64,000 bases of DNA from Elusimicrobiota bacterium (GTDB lineage Bacteria; CAYTYR01; UBA6262): assembly GCA_003153935.1 (NCBI GenBank), contig PMCA01000017.1, positions 33,655-97,654 on the forward strand, read 5' to 3'. The notes under the pieces are model-generated. The model saw only the letters and a list, made by a program, of their open reading frames with translations, made no database searches and was not told where the DNA came from. Made by a program: the position numbers and the translations under genes. Positions 26,842-34,886 of the stretch are shown here, one piece after another; the first letter of the stretch is position 1; each line of letters starts with the position of its first letter.

Positions 26842-28337
26842 AGAGCATGTTCTCTTACGCTGCCGGCGATATTATGATCAAGATCTTCGGCATCCTTCTG
26901 GTGCCGATCACTACCAGGCTGCTGTCGGTAAGTGATTACGGCATCATGAGCCTGTTCTCGGCTTTGGCAGGTTTTATTATAGTTATCCAGTTCGCCGGCA
27001 TGGATTCGGCTCTGCCCGCTTTCCTGGCCGTTAAAGACAGTAAGGAAAAAGATTCGGTTCTAAAAACGGCGTTACTGCCGGTAAGTTGGGTCATGCTTTT
27101 GTCCCTGCCATTGTGGGGTCTGCTGCTGGTTTTCGGCAGAGTGGAGCTTGAAACCTATTTTAAGACCAGCCTGGCAGTGCTGATCTTTTCCGGCTTATTC
27201 TCATTTTCGGTATACCCGTTCTTTTACTGGTTGCTCTATAACCTGCGTTTCTTGAACTTATCGAGCGAATTTATTAAATTGAACACTGCCAATGTTATCG
27301 GCGTTAAGATCATCTTCATCCTGTGCGCTCTGTTTACCAAAATGAGATTGTTGCTATACTTCGTTATTTCCATAATTTCGACTCTATTGCTCACCTTATA
27401 TTCCTGGCGGAAGTTTTTCAGCGGCCGGATAGAACCGGCGGCATTTAAACCGGATTTACTCAAAAAGATGTTCATTTACGGGCTGCCGCTTTTGCCCGCC
27501 GGTCTGGCCTATTCTTCTATGGTCTATGTGGACAGGTTCATGATCGCCGGCTTCCTGAGCACCGCGGCCCTGGGGGCTTATGCACTGGCGCTGACCATGT
27601 CCACCACGGTCAATATCATGCACGGGTGGTTTACCCTGGCCTGGTCGCCTTATCTTATAGAACTTATCAGCACTCGCCCGGTTACGGAGTATAACAAACG
27701 GATAAATTCAGTGCTGGCCATGATCTCCTCGGCTATGCTGGCTGTCGCTGCCATAGGGATCGTTCTTTCTGTTTACCTGGTCAGGATCTTCGCTTCCGCG
27801 GAATACCATGAAGCAGCTTATATTTTCCCCTTGCTGTCGGTCTGGGCTTCTCTTAACGCCGCTCATGTAGTGGCGAACTGCGGGATCATTATATCTAAAA
27901 AATCAAACTATTCACTGCCGGTGATATTAGCGGGCTTGATCCTGAACATATTGCTGAACATTATCCTGATCCCGAAATTCAAAGCGCAGGGAGCGGCCCT
28001 GGCTTTGGTGGGAGGGGAATTCCTGATAGTTATGCTCTGGCTGGGCCTTACCAATCTGGTCCTGAAATCGGCCAGCATAAAATTATTTTCATTCCTGCCG
28101 CAATTCGCGCTGGCTTTTGTACTGGCTTTGCTATTTTCTTTTAACACCGGGTTCATGGGTATCAGCTTCCTGGGCAAGCTTGCGATAGGGCTGGCGGTCA
28201 GTTCGCTCATAATTCTTTACGGGTATCTGTTCATAAAAAAAGAAGACGGCCATGTAATTATCAGGATCCGGGAAGAAATCAAAAAACTGGGGGTAAAATT
28301 CTCTCATGTACAAAGCCAAGATAGACCTCAAATATAA
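26838..28337 (+). CDS. Wzx-type polysaccharide flippase (MOP superfamily)
   Basis: 499 residues with about fourteen hydrophobic helices. The start 'FSYAAGDIMIKIFGILLVPI' and 'LSVSDYGIMSLFSALAGF' are typical of the Polysacc_synt family, whose members carry undecaprenyl-linked oligosaccharides across the inner membrane. The pattern 'FIYGLPLLPAGLAYSSMVYVDRF' marks the second half. It sits amid glycosyltransferases and modifying enzymes, consistent with a Wzx/Wzy-type assembly route. The Wzy-like partner could be one of the ligase-type proteins at 11178 or 12841. Its end overlaps the next gene by 32 bases. Confidence 0.9.
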   Translation: MKSMFSYAAGDIMIKIFGILLVPITTRLLSVSDYGIMSLFSALAGFIIVIQFAGMDSALPAFLAVKDSKEKDSVLKTALLPVSWVMLLSLPLWGLLLVFGRVELETYFKTSLAVLIFSGLFSFSVYPFFYWLLYNLRFLNLSSEFIKLNTANVIGVKIIFILCALFTKMRLLLYFVISIISTLLLTLYSWRKFFSGRIEPAAFKPDLLKKMFIYGLPLLPAGLAYSSMVYVDRFMIAGFLSTAALGAYALALTMSTTVNIMHGWFTLAWSPYLIELISTRPVTEYNKRINSVLAMISSAMLAVAAIGIVLSVYLVRIFASAEYHEAAYIFPLLSVWASLNAAHVVANCGIIISKKSNYSLPVILAGLILNILLNIILIPKFKAQGAALALVGGEFLIVMLWLGLTNLVLKSASIKLFSFLPQFALAFVLALLFSFNTGFMGISFLGKLAIGLAVSSLIILYGYLFIKKEDGHVIIRIREEIKKLGVKFSHVQSQDRPQI

Positions 28338-29283
28338 CAGTTGTCTGGTGACCGGCGGCGCCGGGTTCATCGGCAGTCATATTTGTGAAGAAGCGGTTAA
28401 CCAGGGCAAGAGAGTGATCTGCCTGGATAACATGGTGGCCGGCAAGGAAGAGAATATCGCCGGCCTGCGGGACAAAAAGAATTTTACTTTCTTCAGGGCT
28501 GATGTCACCGACCTGGAAACGATAGTGCCTCAGTTCAAGGAGGTGGACATAGTTTTTCATAATGCGGCTTCCAAGTGCACGGTCTGCCGCCAGGATCCCT
28601 TCCTCGACCTAAAGGTAAATACCTGGGGCACGTGGTGCGTACTGGAAGCTTCCCGGCTGGCCAAGGTGAAGAAAGTGATCGTGGCCTCCACCGGTTCGGT
28701 TTACGGGGAAGCGCGTTATTTGCCGCAGGACGAGGAACATCCGGTTAAACCCCGTTCCAATTATGGCGTGAGCAAACTGGCCGGCGAAAGATATGCGGAA
28801 GTTTTTAAAGAATATTACGGGCTCGATTATAGCGTGATCAGATATTTTCACGTTTACGGGCCCAGGCAGGAATCGGCTGAATGGGGCGGAGTTATTCCTA
28901 TCTTTATCCGGAGAGCGTGGCAGGATAAACCCCTAACCATCTTCGGGGATGGCAGCCAGGTCCGTTCCTTCACTTATGTTAAGGATGATGTTAACGCCAA
29001 TTTCCTGCTGGCTAACGATAGCCGGGCTAATGGCCAGGTCTATAACGCGGCCAGCGGGATCAAGGTCACCATTTTGGAATTGGCCGGGCTGGTGAAGGAA
29101 TTAATGGGCAAAACTTCTTTGCCGGTAGAATTCGCGGATTGGCGGTCCGGGGATATCAAAGTTTTCGACATCAATAATTCCAAGATAAAAGAACTTGGCC
29201 TTTCTTTCGAGACTGATTTTAGGGCCGGACTGCAGGCAACCATCGACTGGTATAAGGGATATTTTAAAGCCCAGAGGATATAG
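28306..29283 (+). CDS. NAD-dependent epimerase/dehydratase (extended SDR), first copy
   Basis: 325 residues. The NAD loop G-x2-G-x2-G appears as 'VTGGAGFIGSHICEEAV', the catalytic Y-x3-K as 'YGVSK', and the active-site serine is in 'VASTGSVYGEAR'. The C-terminal part has 'GDGSQVRSFTYVKDDV', characteristic of UDP-glucose/UDP-GlcNAc 4-epimerases and GDP-mannose dehydratases. Exact sugar chemistry cannot be told. Its TAG shares bases with the GTG of the following fusion gene, so expression is coupled. Confidence 0.88.
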   Translation: MYKAKIDLKYNSCLVTGGAGFIGSHICEEAVNQGKRVICLDNMVAGKEENIAGLRDKKNFTFFRADVTDLETIVPQFKEVDIVFHNAASKCTVCRQDPFLDLKVNTWGTWCVLEASRLAKVKKVIVASTGSVYGEARYLPQDEEHPVKPRSNYGVSKLAGERYAEVFKEYYGLDYSVIRYFHVYGPRQESAEWGGVIPIFIRRAWQDKPLTIFGDGSQVRSFTYVKDDVNANFLLANDSRANGQVYNAASGIKVTILELAGLVKELMGKTSLPVEFADWRSGDIKVFDINNSKIKELGLSFETDFRAGLQATIDWYKGYFKAQRI

Positions 29284-32200
29284 TGGATTACGGTACCGGG
29301 AAAAAATTTACTTTTACGACCATTGCGGCGGGAACTCTTGATCTTATCCTGCTGCCGTTTCTTTTCTTGTTCAGCCTTTTAGCCAGGTTGTCCAGACTCG
29401 GTCGCTCAGGCAATAAACCGAGGATATTCTTCGGGACGATGAGGATAAACCATTGGTATTACCTGGTACGCCGCTTGCGGGAGAAAGGATATAAAGCTTC
29501 CCTGATCGTCTGGCGGGTGGATGAGAGAGAGACCGATTTTCCGTATGACGAAGTGATCACCAGAGATCACGCGAAAGCCTTTACCAATCCTCTCACCCGT
29601 TATCTTTTCCAGTTCTTTTTTTTCTGCCGCATTATCTGGGGCTACGATGTTCTGATCATGTGCTTTATGGAACGGTTGATCGATAGGACGGAACTGGCCC
29701 GCTGGCTGGAACTTCCCCTGATCAAGCTATCTGGAGCCAGGATCATCCTTAATACCTATGGCGGGGATGTGATGACTCCGCAAATGACCCTGGGGGACAA
29801 GAACTATCGTTACAGCGTCTTGACCGGATATGAATCCGATCCGTATTATAAACGCCTGGATGAACGTAAGGTTGCGACTAATAGAGGTTACTGCGAATAT
29901 TGGGCCGATGAGATAATCAGCGCCATCGATCACGTAGAATATCTCCAACGAGTGGACCACTATCTTCACTTGCGCTGTGTTGATACTAGTGAGATGTCCC
30001 CGCTTTACGAGACCGGGAATAAACCCCTCAAGATCATTCACGCTCCCAACCATCCGCTGTTGAAAGGTACGGCTTACCTGCAGAAAGCGGTTGGTAAATT
30101 GCAGGCGGAGGGACTGCCTGTCATCCTGGAAGTGGCGGAGCATATGAAATATAAAGAGCTCCTGGAAAAGATCAGGCAGGCGGATATCGTAGCCGATCAA
30201 TTTGTGATCGGGGCCTATTCCCGTTTTGCCATTGAGGGCATGGCTTTTGGCAAACCGGTTCTTTGCTACTTGCGGGACAATCTTTTTCAGTACAATCCTA
30301 TTTGGCGGGAAAGTCCCATCGTGAACACCCAGCCGGAGGAGATAGAAGAGAATCTCCGGCAGTTGATAAATGATGCGGTCCGCCGGAAAGAGCTGGGGAA
30401 AAAGGGCCGGGAATATGTGGAAAAATATCATTCCATCGAATATGTCGAAAGCAGGCTGGAAGATATAATTGAAAAGACCTGGAACGGACGGAAAGCGATT
30501 TGTTTCTTCATTCTGGATTATTTTCCCGTTCTGGGGGGGACGGAAAGGCAGGCCCAGACCGTGGCGGAGAAATTGGCTGCCAGCGGCAAGGAGGTCTTCA
30601 TCGTCTGTCGCAAAAACGGCAAGGGTCCTTTTCGCGATAAAGTGAACGGCATTTCAGTGTACCGGCTGCCCGTCATCTGGTGGCCTCTGATCTCCTGGCT
30701 TTCCCTGCTGGTTACCAGTCTGCCCCTCTTGCTATTTAAGATAAGAAGGATTGGTGTGCTACAGGGGTTCATGCTCTCCGTGCCATCCTATCTAGCACTT
30801 GTCTACGGACGGCTTTTCCGGAAACCAGTTGTGATAAAACTTTCAGCAGGCGGCAAGGGCGGCAACATCCAGACCGCCAGAATGACCATGCAGGGTCAGA
30901 GAAAACTGACTTTTGTTGCCGGTCAAGCTGATTACCTGGTAAGCATTAACCGGGAAATAAAAAAAGAACTTCTGGACATGGGAGTTAATGAAAGAAAAAT
31001 AAAGGTCATACCCAATGGTGTGGATACCGGTCATTTCCGGCCGGTCGGGGCCGAAGAGAAGGAACTGATAAGGAAAAAATTGGGATTGGCCGGGAAAAAG
31101 GTAGCTCTTTTCGTCGGCCGGTTGGATCAGGTCAAGAATATTGACCAGATACTGGTTGCCTGGCAAACAGTTAGCCGAAAGATCAGCCCGGCTTGCCTGG
31201 TCATAGTCGGCAGCGGTCCGGAAGAGAAAACTCTTAAAGACCTGGCCGCCCTGCCTGCATCTGGAAATGTTATTTTTACCGGCGCCGGGGATCCCCGGGA
31301 GTATTATCAGGCCGCGGATGTTTTTATCTTGTCCTCGACCCGGGAGGGCATGGCTAACGCCTTACTGGAGGCCCTGGCCTGCGGACTTCCTGCGATAGTC
31401 TCACCGGTCGGAGGCAACCTGGAGATCGTAAAAGAAAAGATTAACGGCTTCTTTGCCGCGGATGCTGTGGCTCTTGCTGATAGGATAAATGACATCCTTA
31501 CCGACAGGGCGAAATTTGTTCCCGCGGAAGTAACCGCCAGTATAGAGAACTTCTCCCTGGAGAAAGTCAGCACCGCTTACGGGGATATATATGCTGCCGC
31601 TATGAGTCCCAATTTCAAAAAAATTATCCCGGTGCTGGCCTATCACCGGGTGGTGAAAAAGATCGAATTTGGAATGGACGTATCTGAGAAAGACTTTGAA
31701 GAACAGCTGACTTGGTTGAAAGGCTCGGGCTGGAAGAGCCTAACCCTGTCGGACCTGGCCGGCTACATCGAGAGGAAGGAACCGGTACCGGAAAAAAGCG
31801 TTATTTTCACTTTTGACGACGGTCACCTGGATAATTATGAGATTGCCTGCCCGCTGTTAAAAAAATACGGTTATACGGCTACTGTTTTCCTGACCGCCGC
31901 TTACCTGGGCAGAACAAAGTACGTGCGGAAACGTGACGGAGAGAGAGAATGGCTGGATAAAAAACCGGCCAGCTGGGATGAACAGGATAAAGTGAATTAC
32001 CGTAAATTCGATTTCCTTAGCTGGGACCAGGCCGCGGAGATGCTCCGGGACGGATTTTCTATTGGCGGGCATACTTTGACCCATCCTGAATTGACCAAAT
32101 TGACTGCGGAACAAAAAACCGCCGAGATCAAAGGCGGGAAAGAATTAATTGAAAACAAATTAGGTATCCGCATAGAGCATTTCTGTTATCCTTATCAAGA

Positions 32201-32441
32201 TTACAATGAAGAAGTTATTAACATGGTGAAAAGAGCAGGGTTCAGAACGGCCAGTTATTCTCCGTCTCCCTATCAAATGCTGTTTTATTGGGATGACCCC
32301 TATCAGTTGGAAAGGATCGGGGTCTTCAGCGAAGTGGGCAGAAATAAATTCCGGTTAATGGTGAATGGCAATTATTTCCGGGCCAGGAAAAATGTTCCGC
32401 CGAAAATATGGGAGACCATGAGAAGGATAAAACAAGGATGA
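29283..32441 (+). CDS. Three-domain fusion: glycosyltransferase-like, GT4 glycosyltransferase and NodB-type polysaccharide deacetylase
   Basis: 1052 residues with no internal stop. Domain 1 (about 1-400) is a GT-B-like module resembling the protein at 22121 ('VADQFVIGAYSRFAIEGMA'), preceded by a hydrophobic segment at 12-30. Domain 2 (about 401-775) is a typical GT4: 'DYFPVLGGTERQAQTVA', 'ALFVGRLDQVKNIDQILVA' and an E688-x7-E696 motif in 'EGMANALLEALACGLPAIVS'. Domain 3 (about 776-1052) is a NodB deacetylase: 'ILAYH'-like start, 'FTFDDGH' at about 841-847 with its metal Asp, and H930-x3-H934 in 'HTLTHPE'. It probably couples two sugar additions to N-deacetylation at the membrane. A G7 tract at 30533-30539 lies near the domain 1/2 joint. 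Confidence 0.85.
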   Translation: MDYGTGKKFTFTTIAAGTLDLILLPFLFLFSLLARLSRLGRSGNKPRIFFGTMRINHWYYLVRRLREKGYKASLIVWRVDERETDFPYDEVITRDHAKAFTNPLTRYLFQFFFFCRIIWGYDVLIMCFMERLIDRTELARWLELPLIKLSGARIILNTYGGDVMTPQMTLGDKNYRYSVLTGYESDPYYKRLDERKVATNRGYCEYWADEIISAIDHVEYLQRVDHYLHLRCVDTSEMSPLYETGNKPLKIIHAPNHPLLKGTAYLQKAVGKLQAEGLPVILEVAEHMKYKELLEKIRQADIVADQFVIGAYSRFAIEGMAFGKPVLCYLRDNLFQYNPIWRESPIVNTQPEEIEENLRQLINDAVRRKELGKKGREYVEKYHSIEYVESRLEDIIEKTWNGRKAICFFILDYFPVLGGTERQAQTVAEKLAASGKEVFIVCRKNGKGPFRDKVNGISVYRLPVIWWPLISWLSLLVTSLPLLLFKIRRIGVLQGFMLSVPSYLALVYGRLFRKPVVIKLSAGGKGGNIQTARMTMQGQRKLTFVAGQADYLVSINREIKKELLDMGVNERKIKVIPNGVDTGHFRPVGAEEKELIRKKLGLAGKKVALFVGRLDQVKNIDQILVAWQTVSRKISPACLVIVGSGPEEKTLKDLAALPASGNVIFTGAGDPREYYQAADVFILSSTREGMANALLEALACGLPAIVSPVGGNLEIVKEKINGFFAADAVALADRINDILTDRAKFVPAEVTASIENFSLEKVSTAYGDIYAAAMSPNFKKIIPVLAYHRVVKKIEFGMDVSEKDFEEQLTWLKGSGWKSLTLSDLAGYIERKEPVPEKSVIFTFDDGHLDNYEIACPLLKKYGYTATVFLTAAYLGRTKYVRKRDGEREWLDKKPASWDEQDKVNYRKFDFLSWDQAAEMLRDGFSIGGHTLTHPELTKLTAEQKTAEIKGGKELIENKLGIRIEHFCYPYQDYNEEVINMVKRAGFRTASYSPSPYQMLFYWDDPYQLERIGVFSEVGRNKFRLMVNGNYFRARKNVPPKIWETMRRIKQG

Positions 32442-33922
32442 GAGTCCAACTGCTATATTCGCATCTTAACAATCCCAATGCTACTCCTCCCATGGGGATA
32501 ATCTCTCTCGGAACATACCTCAAGAACAAAGGAGTGGAAGTAAAACTCTATGACCTGTCTTTCGACCGGGACCTGACCGGCTGGAAAAAACAACTGGAAG
32601 AGTTCCAGCCCGGTCTGATCGGGATAAGCGCTTTAACCATATGTATCAATCCTGCTCTGGAGGCGGCTAAACTGGCCAAGGAGGTTTGTCCCGGAGCCAA
32701 AATTATATTCGGCGGCCCCCATCCGACCGCGTTGCCGGAACAGACCCTGGCCGACGCTTGCGTTGACTTTGTCTGCCAGGGGGAAGGGGAACTAACCCTG
32801 CTGGAACTGGTACACGCTTTGGATACGGGCCGGGATGTCCGGGAAGTGAAAGGCCTTTTCCTAAAACGGCACGGTGAAGCATTTTTCACGGGCGCCAGGC
32901 CCTATGCAGAAGATCTTGACGAACTGGGAATACCGGAACGGGAATTATTACCGACTTTTGAAAAATACCTGCAGCTTGCTCCCGGATTCCCATATCTGAT
33001 GCCCTGGACCTACCTGATCGTTGGACGAGGCTGCCCGTTCAATTGTTCCTTCTGCCAGCCCATGCTTAAAAAGATGTTCGGCCAGAAGGTAAGGATGAGA
33101 AGCCCCGAAAAAGTTGTCGAAGAAATGGTATACCTGGTAGAGCGCTATGGGGTTAAGAGCCTGTATTTTGCTGATGATACTTTTGTCACAAATACGAACT
33201 GGGTAAAAAATGTTTGTGCCGGGATCAAGGAAAAAGGGATCAATAAAAAGATCGTCTGGATGGCCCAGACGAATGTTAATACCCTGACCGACGATATGGC
33301 CCGGTCCATGCATGATGCTGGTTGCGTCTTCCTGGCTTTTGGGGTTGAAAGCGGAAATGAGCGGATCCTGAAGGAAGTGATGAACAAGAACCAGAACCGG
33401 GAACAGATCAAAACGGCTTTCCGTATCTGTCGGGATAACGGCATGCTTAGTGAAGCGGCTTTGATCATAGGCTGCGCTGAGGATTCGGTGGAAACCATAA
33501 ATGATACCGTCAGCCTGGTCAGGGAGATCGACCCGGACATCGTCGACCTTCATTATATGACACCTACACCAGGTTCCGAACTTTACTCCCGGTATCTGGA
33601 CAGCCAAATCCTGGAATATAAAGGCTGGGCGGACCCTAACCGCTATACTCCGGGACTGCTCAAGCTGCAGAACATGAGCCAGGAAGAACTGCTGGGCATG
33701 TATGATAAGGTAATTGAAGCTTATTTGTACAATAAATCGATTTTCCGTATAAAGAAGCACTGGTTCCGCTGGCTGTGGAACCTGGCCTCCAGCAATCGCA
33801 GTCCGGAGCGGTTTTTTAAATTATTTATATTGCAATTCCTCATGCTGAACAGTTACAATTTCAACAAACTATTCAAATCGCTGATCAGGTTTAAACACCG
33901 GGTGGAGGGGAGAAAAGACTGA
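32438..33922 (+). CDS. Radical SAM protein with N-terminal cobalamin-binding-type domain, second copy
   Basis: 494 residues from the ATG at 32438, which overlaps the previous TGA (ATGA). An in-frame ATG at 32408 would lie inside the fusion gene. Residues 1-150 have the B12-binding layout ('PMGIISLGTYLKNKGVEVKL', 'IIFGGPHPTALPEQTL', 'CQGEGELTLLELV'), and C199-x3-C203-x2-C206 in 'GRGCPFNCSFCQP' binds the cluster. The relatives are the same broad class as the enzyme at 23329, including BchE/HpnJ-type proteins. The substrate is unknown. It is immediately followed by a methyltransferase gene. Confidence 0.87.
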   Translation: MRVQLLYSHLNNPNATPPMGIISLGTYLKNKGVEVKLYDLSFDRDLTGWKKQLEEFQPGLIGISALTICINPALEAAKLAKEVCPGAKIIFGGPHPTALPEQTLADACVDFVCQGEGELTLLELVHALDTGRDVREVKGLFLKRHGEAFFTGARPYAEDLDELGIPERELLPTFEKYLQLAPGFPYLMPWTYLIVGRGCPFNCSFCQPMLKKMFGQKVRMRSPEKVVEEMVYLVERYGVKSLYFADDTFVTNTNWVKNVCAGIKEKGINKKIVWMAQTNVNTLTDDMARSMHDAGCVFLAFGVESGNERILKEVMNKNQNREQIKTAFRICRDNGMLSEAALIIGCAEDSVETINDTVSLVREIDPDIVDLHYMTPTPGSELYSRYLDSQILEYKGWADPNRYTPGLLKLQNMSQEELLGMYDKVIEAYLYNKSIFRIKKHWFRWLWNLASSNRSPERFFKLFILQFLMLNSYNFNKLFKSLIRFKHRVEGRKD

Positions 33923-34881
33923 TGGTCAGTTTGATCTGCCCCGCTTGCGGAAAAAAAGCCCTGGAAGAAGGCGATAAATTAAGCTGCTCCTCCTGCGGTG
34001 CTGTCTATATAAAAAAAGATGGCATAATATCTTTTACCGGTGACGCGGGTTTTTACGAAGGCAAATTCCAGACTACCCACTGTGAAAAAAAGCCGCGAAA
34101 TTTTCTGAATAAGCTGCTTTATCGTTGTTACGAAATATTTAGCGTAAACTATGCGCAGCAGCGCATTCGCTTTATAAAGAAGAATCTCCCGGACAGAGGG
34201 GAAATACTGGATATCGGTTGCGGTGGCGGGATAGAGGGTGTGGCCCGGCCCGGTCGTACCGTTACGGGAGTGGATATTTCCCTGCCGAGCCTGCGCAAGG
34301 CAATTTGTGTTTATGACCGGGCGGTACAGGCGGACATAGTAAGTCTTAATTTCGCCGGGGATTCCTTTGATGGCATTATCGCCAGCGAGATCCTGGGCCA
34401 CCTGGAGTCGATGAAAAGAGTAAAAGTCCTGGAGGAAATAGGCCGAGTCCTCAAGAAGGAAGGAAAAGTTATCATCACCGTAGAGACCCTGGGCGCCCTG
34501 AGAAGAAAAGCGGAAAAAACTGACAGGGACCTTTACCGGCAATACTTGGTGGAACAATATGGCCATTTTGGCCTCAGGGAGCCGCGCCAGGTCCTGTCCG
34601 AGATAGAAGAGGCAGGGTTTATAGTGGAAAAATGTAAGGGTGTGTTTTCCTACTGGTGGCCGTCTCTTCAGATGCTGGAAGCCTTTGATAACGAATACCG
34701 GAAAAAAGACAGGAAGATCGGCCGCTGGGTGGGAATTGTTAGGATTTTCTCCGGAAAGATCTGGCTCAGAGAATTATTCGATCTGTTCTGTTCGGTCATC
34801 TGCTGGCCGCTCGAATTGGCGGCCGGGGAAAACGACCCGAATGAGTTGTATCTGGTACTAAAAAAAAACGGTAAAGGCTAA
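33922..34881 (+). CDS. SAM-dependent methyltransferase with N-terminal Trm112-like zinc ribbon
   Basis: 319 residues, start overlapping the preceding stop (TGATG). Residues about 6-35 hold two C-x2-C pairs ('CPACGKK' and 'CSSCGAVY') followed by 'DGIISF', the Trm112-like layout often fused to glycan methyltransferases. Motif I is 'GEILDIGCGGGIEGV', and 'FDGIIASEILGHLESM' with 'VLKKEGKVIITVETLG' complete the fold. The C-terminal 80 residues include a hydrophobic stretch that may touch the membrane. It pairs with the radical SAM gene before it; the target is unknown. Confidence 0.83.
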   Translation: MVSLICPACGKKALEEGDKLSCSSCGAVYIKKDGIISFTGDAGFYEGKFQTTHCEKKPRNFLNKLLYRCYEIFSVNYAQQRIRFIKKNLPDRGEILDIGCGGGIEGVARPGRTVTGVDISLPSLRKAICVYDRAVQADIVSLNFAGDSFDGIIASEILGHLESMKRVKVLEEIGRVLKKEGKVIITVETLGALRRKAEKTDRDLYRQYLVEQYGHFGLREPRQVLSEIEEAGFIVEKCKGVFSYWWPSLQMLEAFDNEYRKKDRKIGRWVGIVRIFSGKIWLRELFDLFCSVICWPLELAAGENDPNELYLVLKKNGKG

Positions 34882-34886
34882 AATAA

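Noticed and set aside
32948-33760. A 270-residue open frame on the minus strand
   Set aside because: It lies opposite the radical SAM gene with its intact motifs and shows no recognisable domain.
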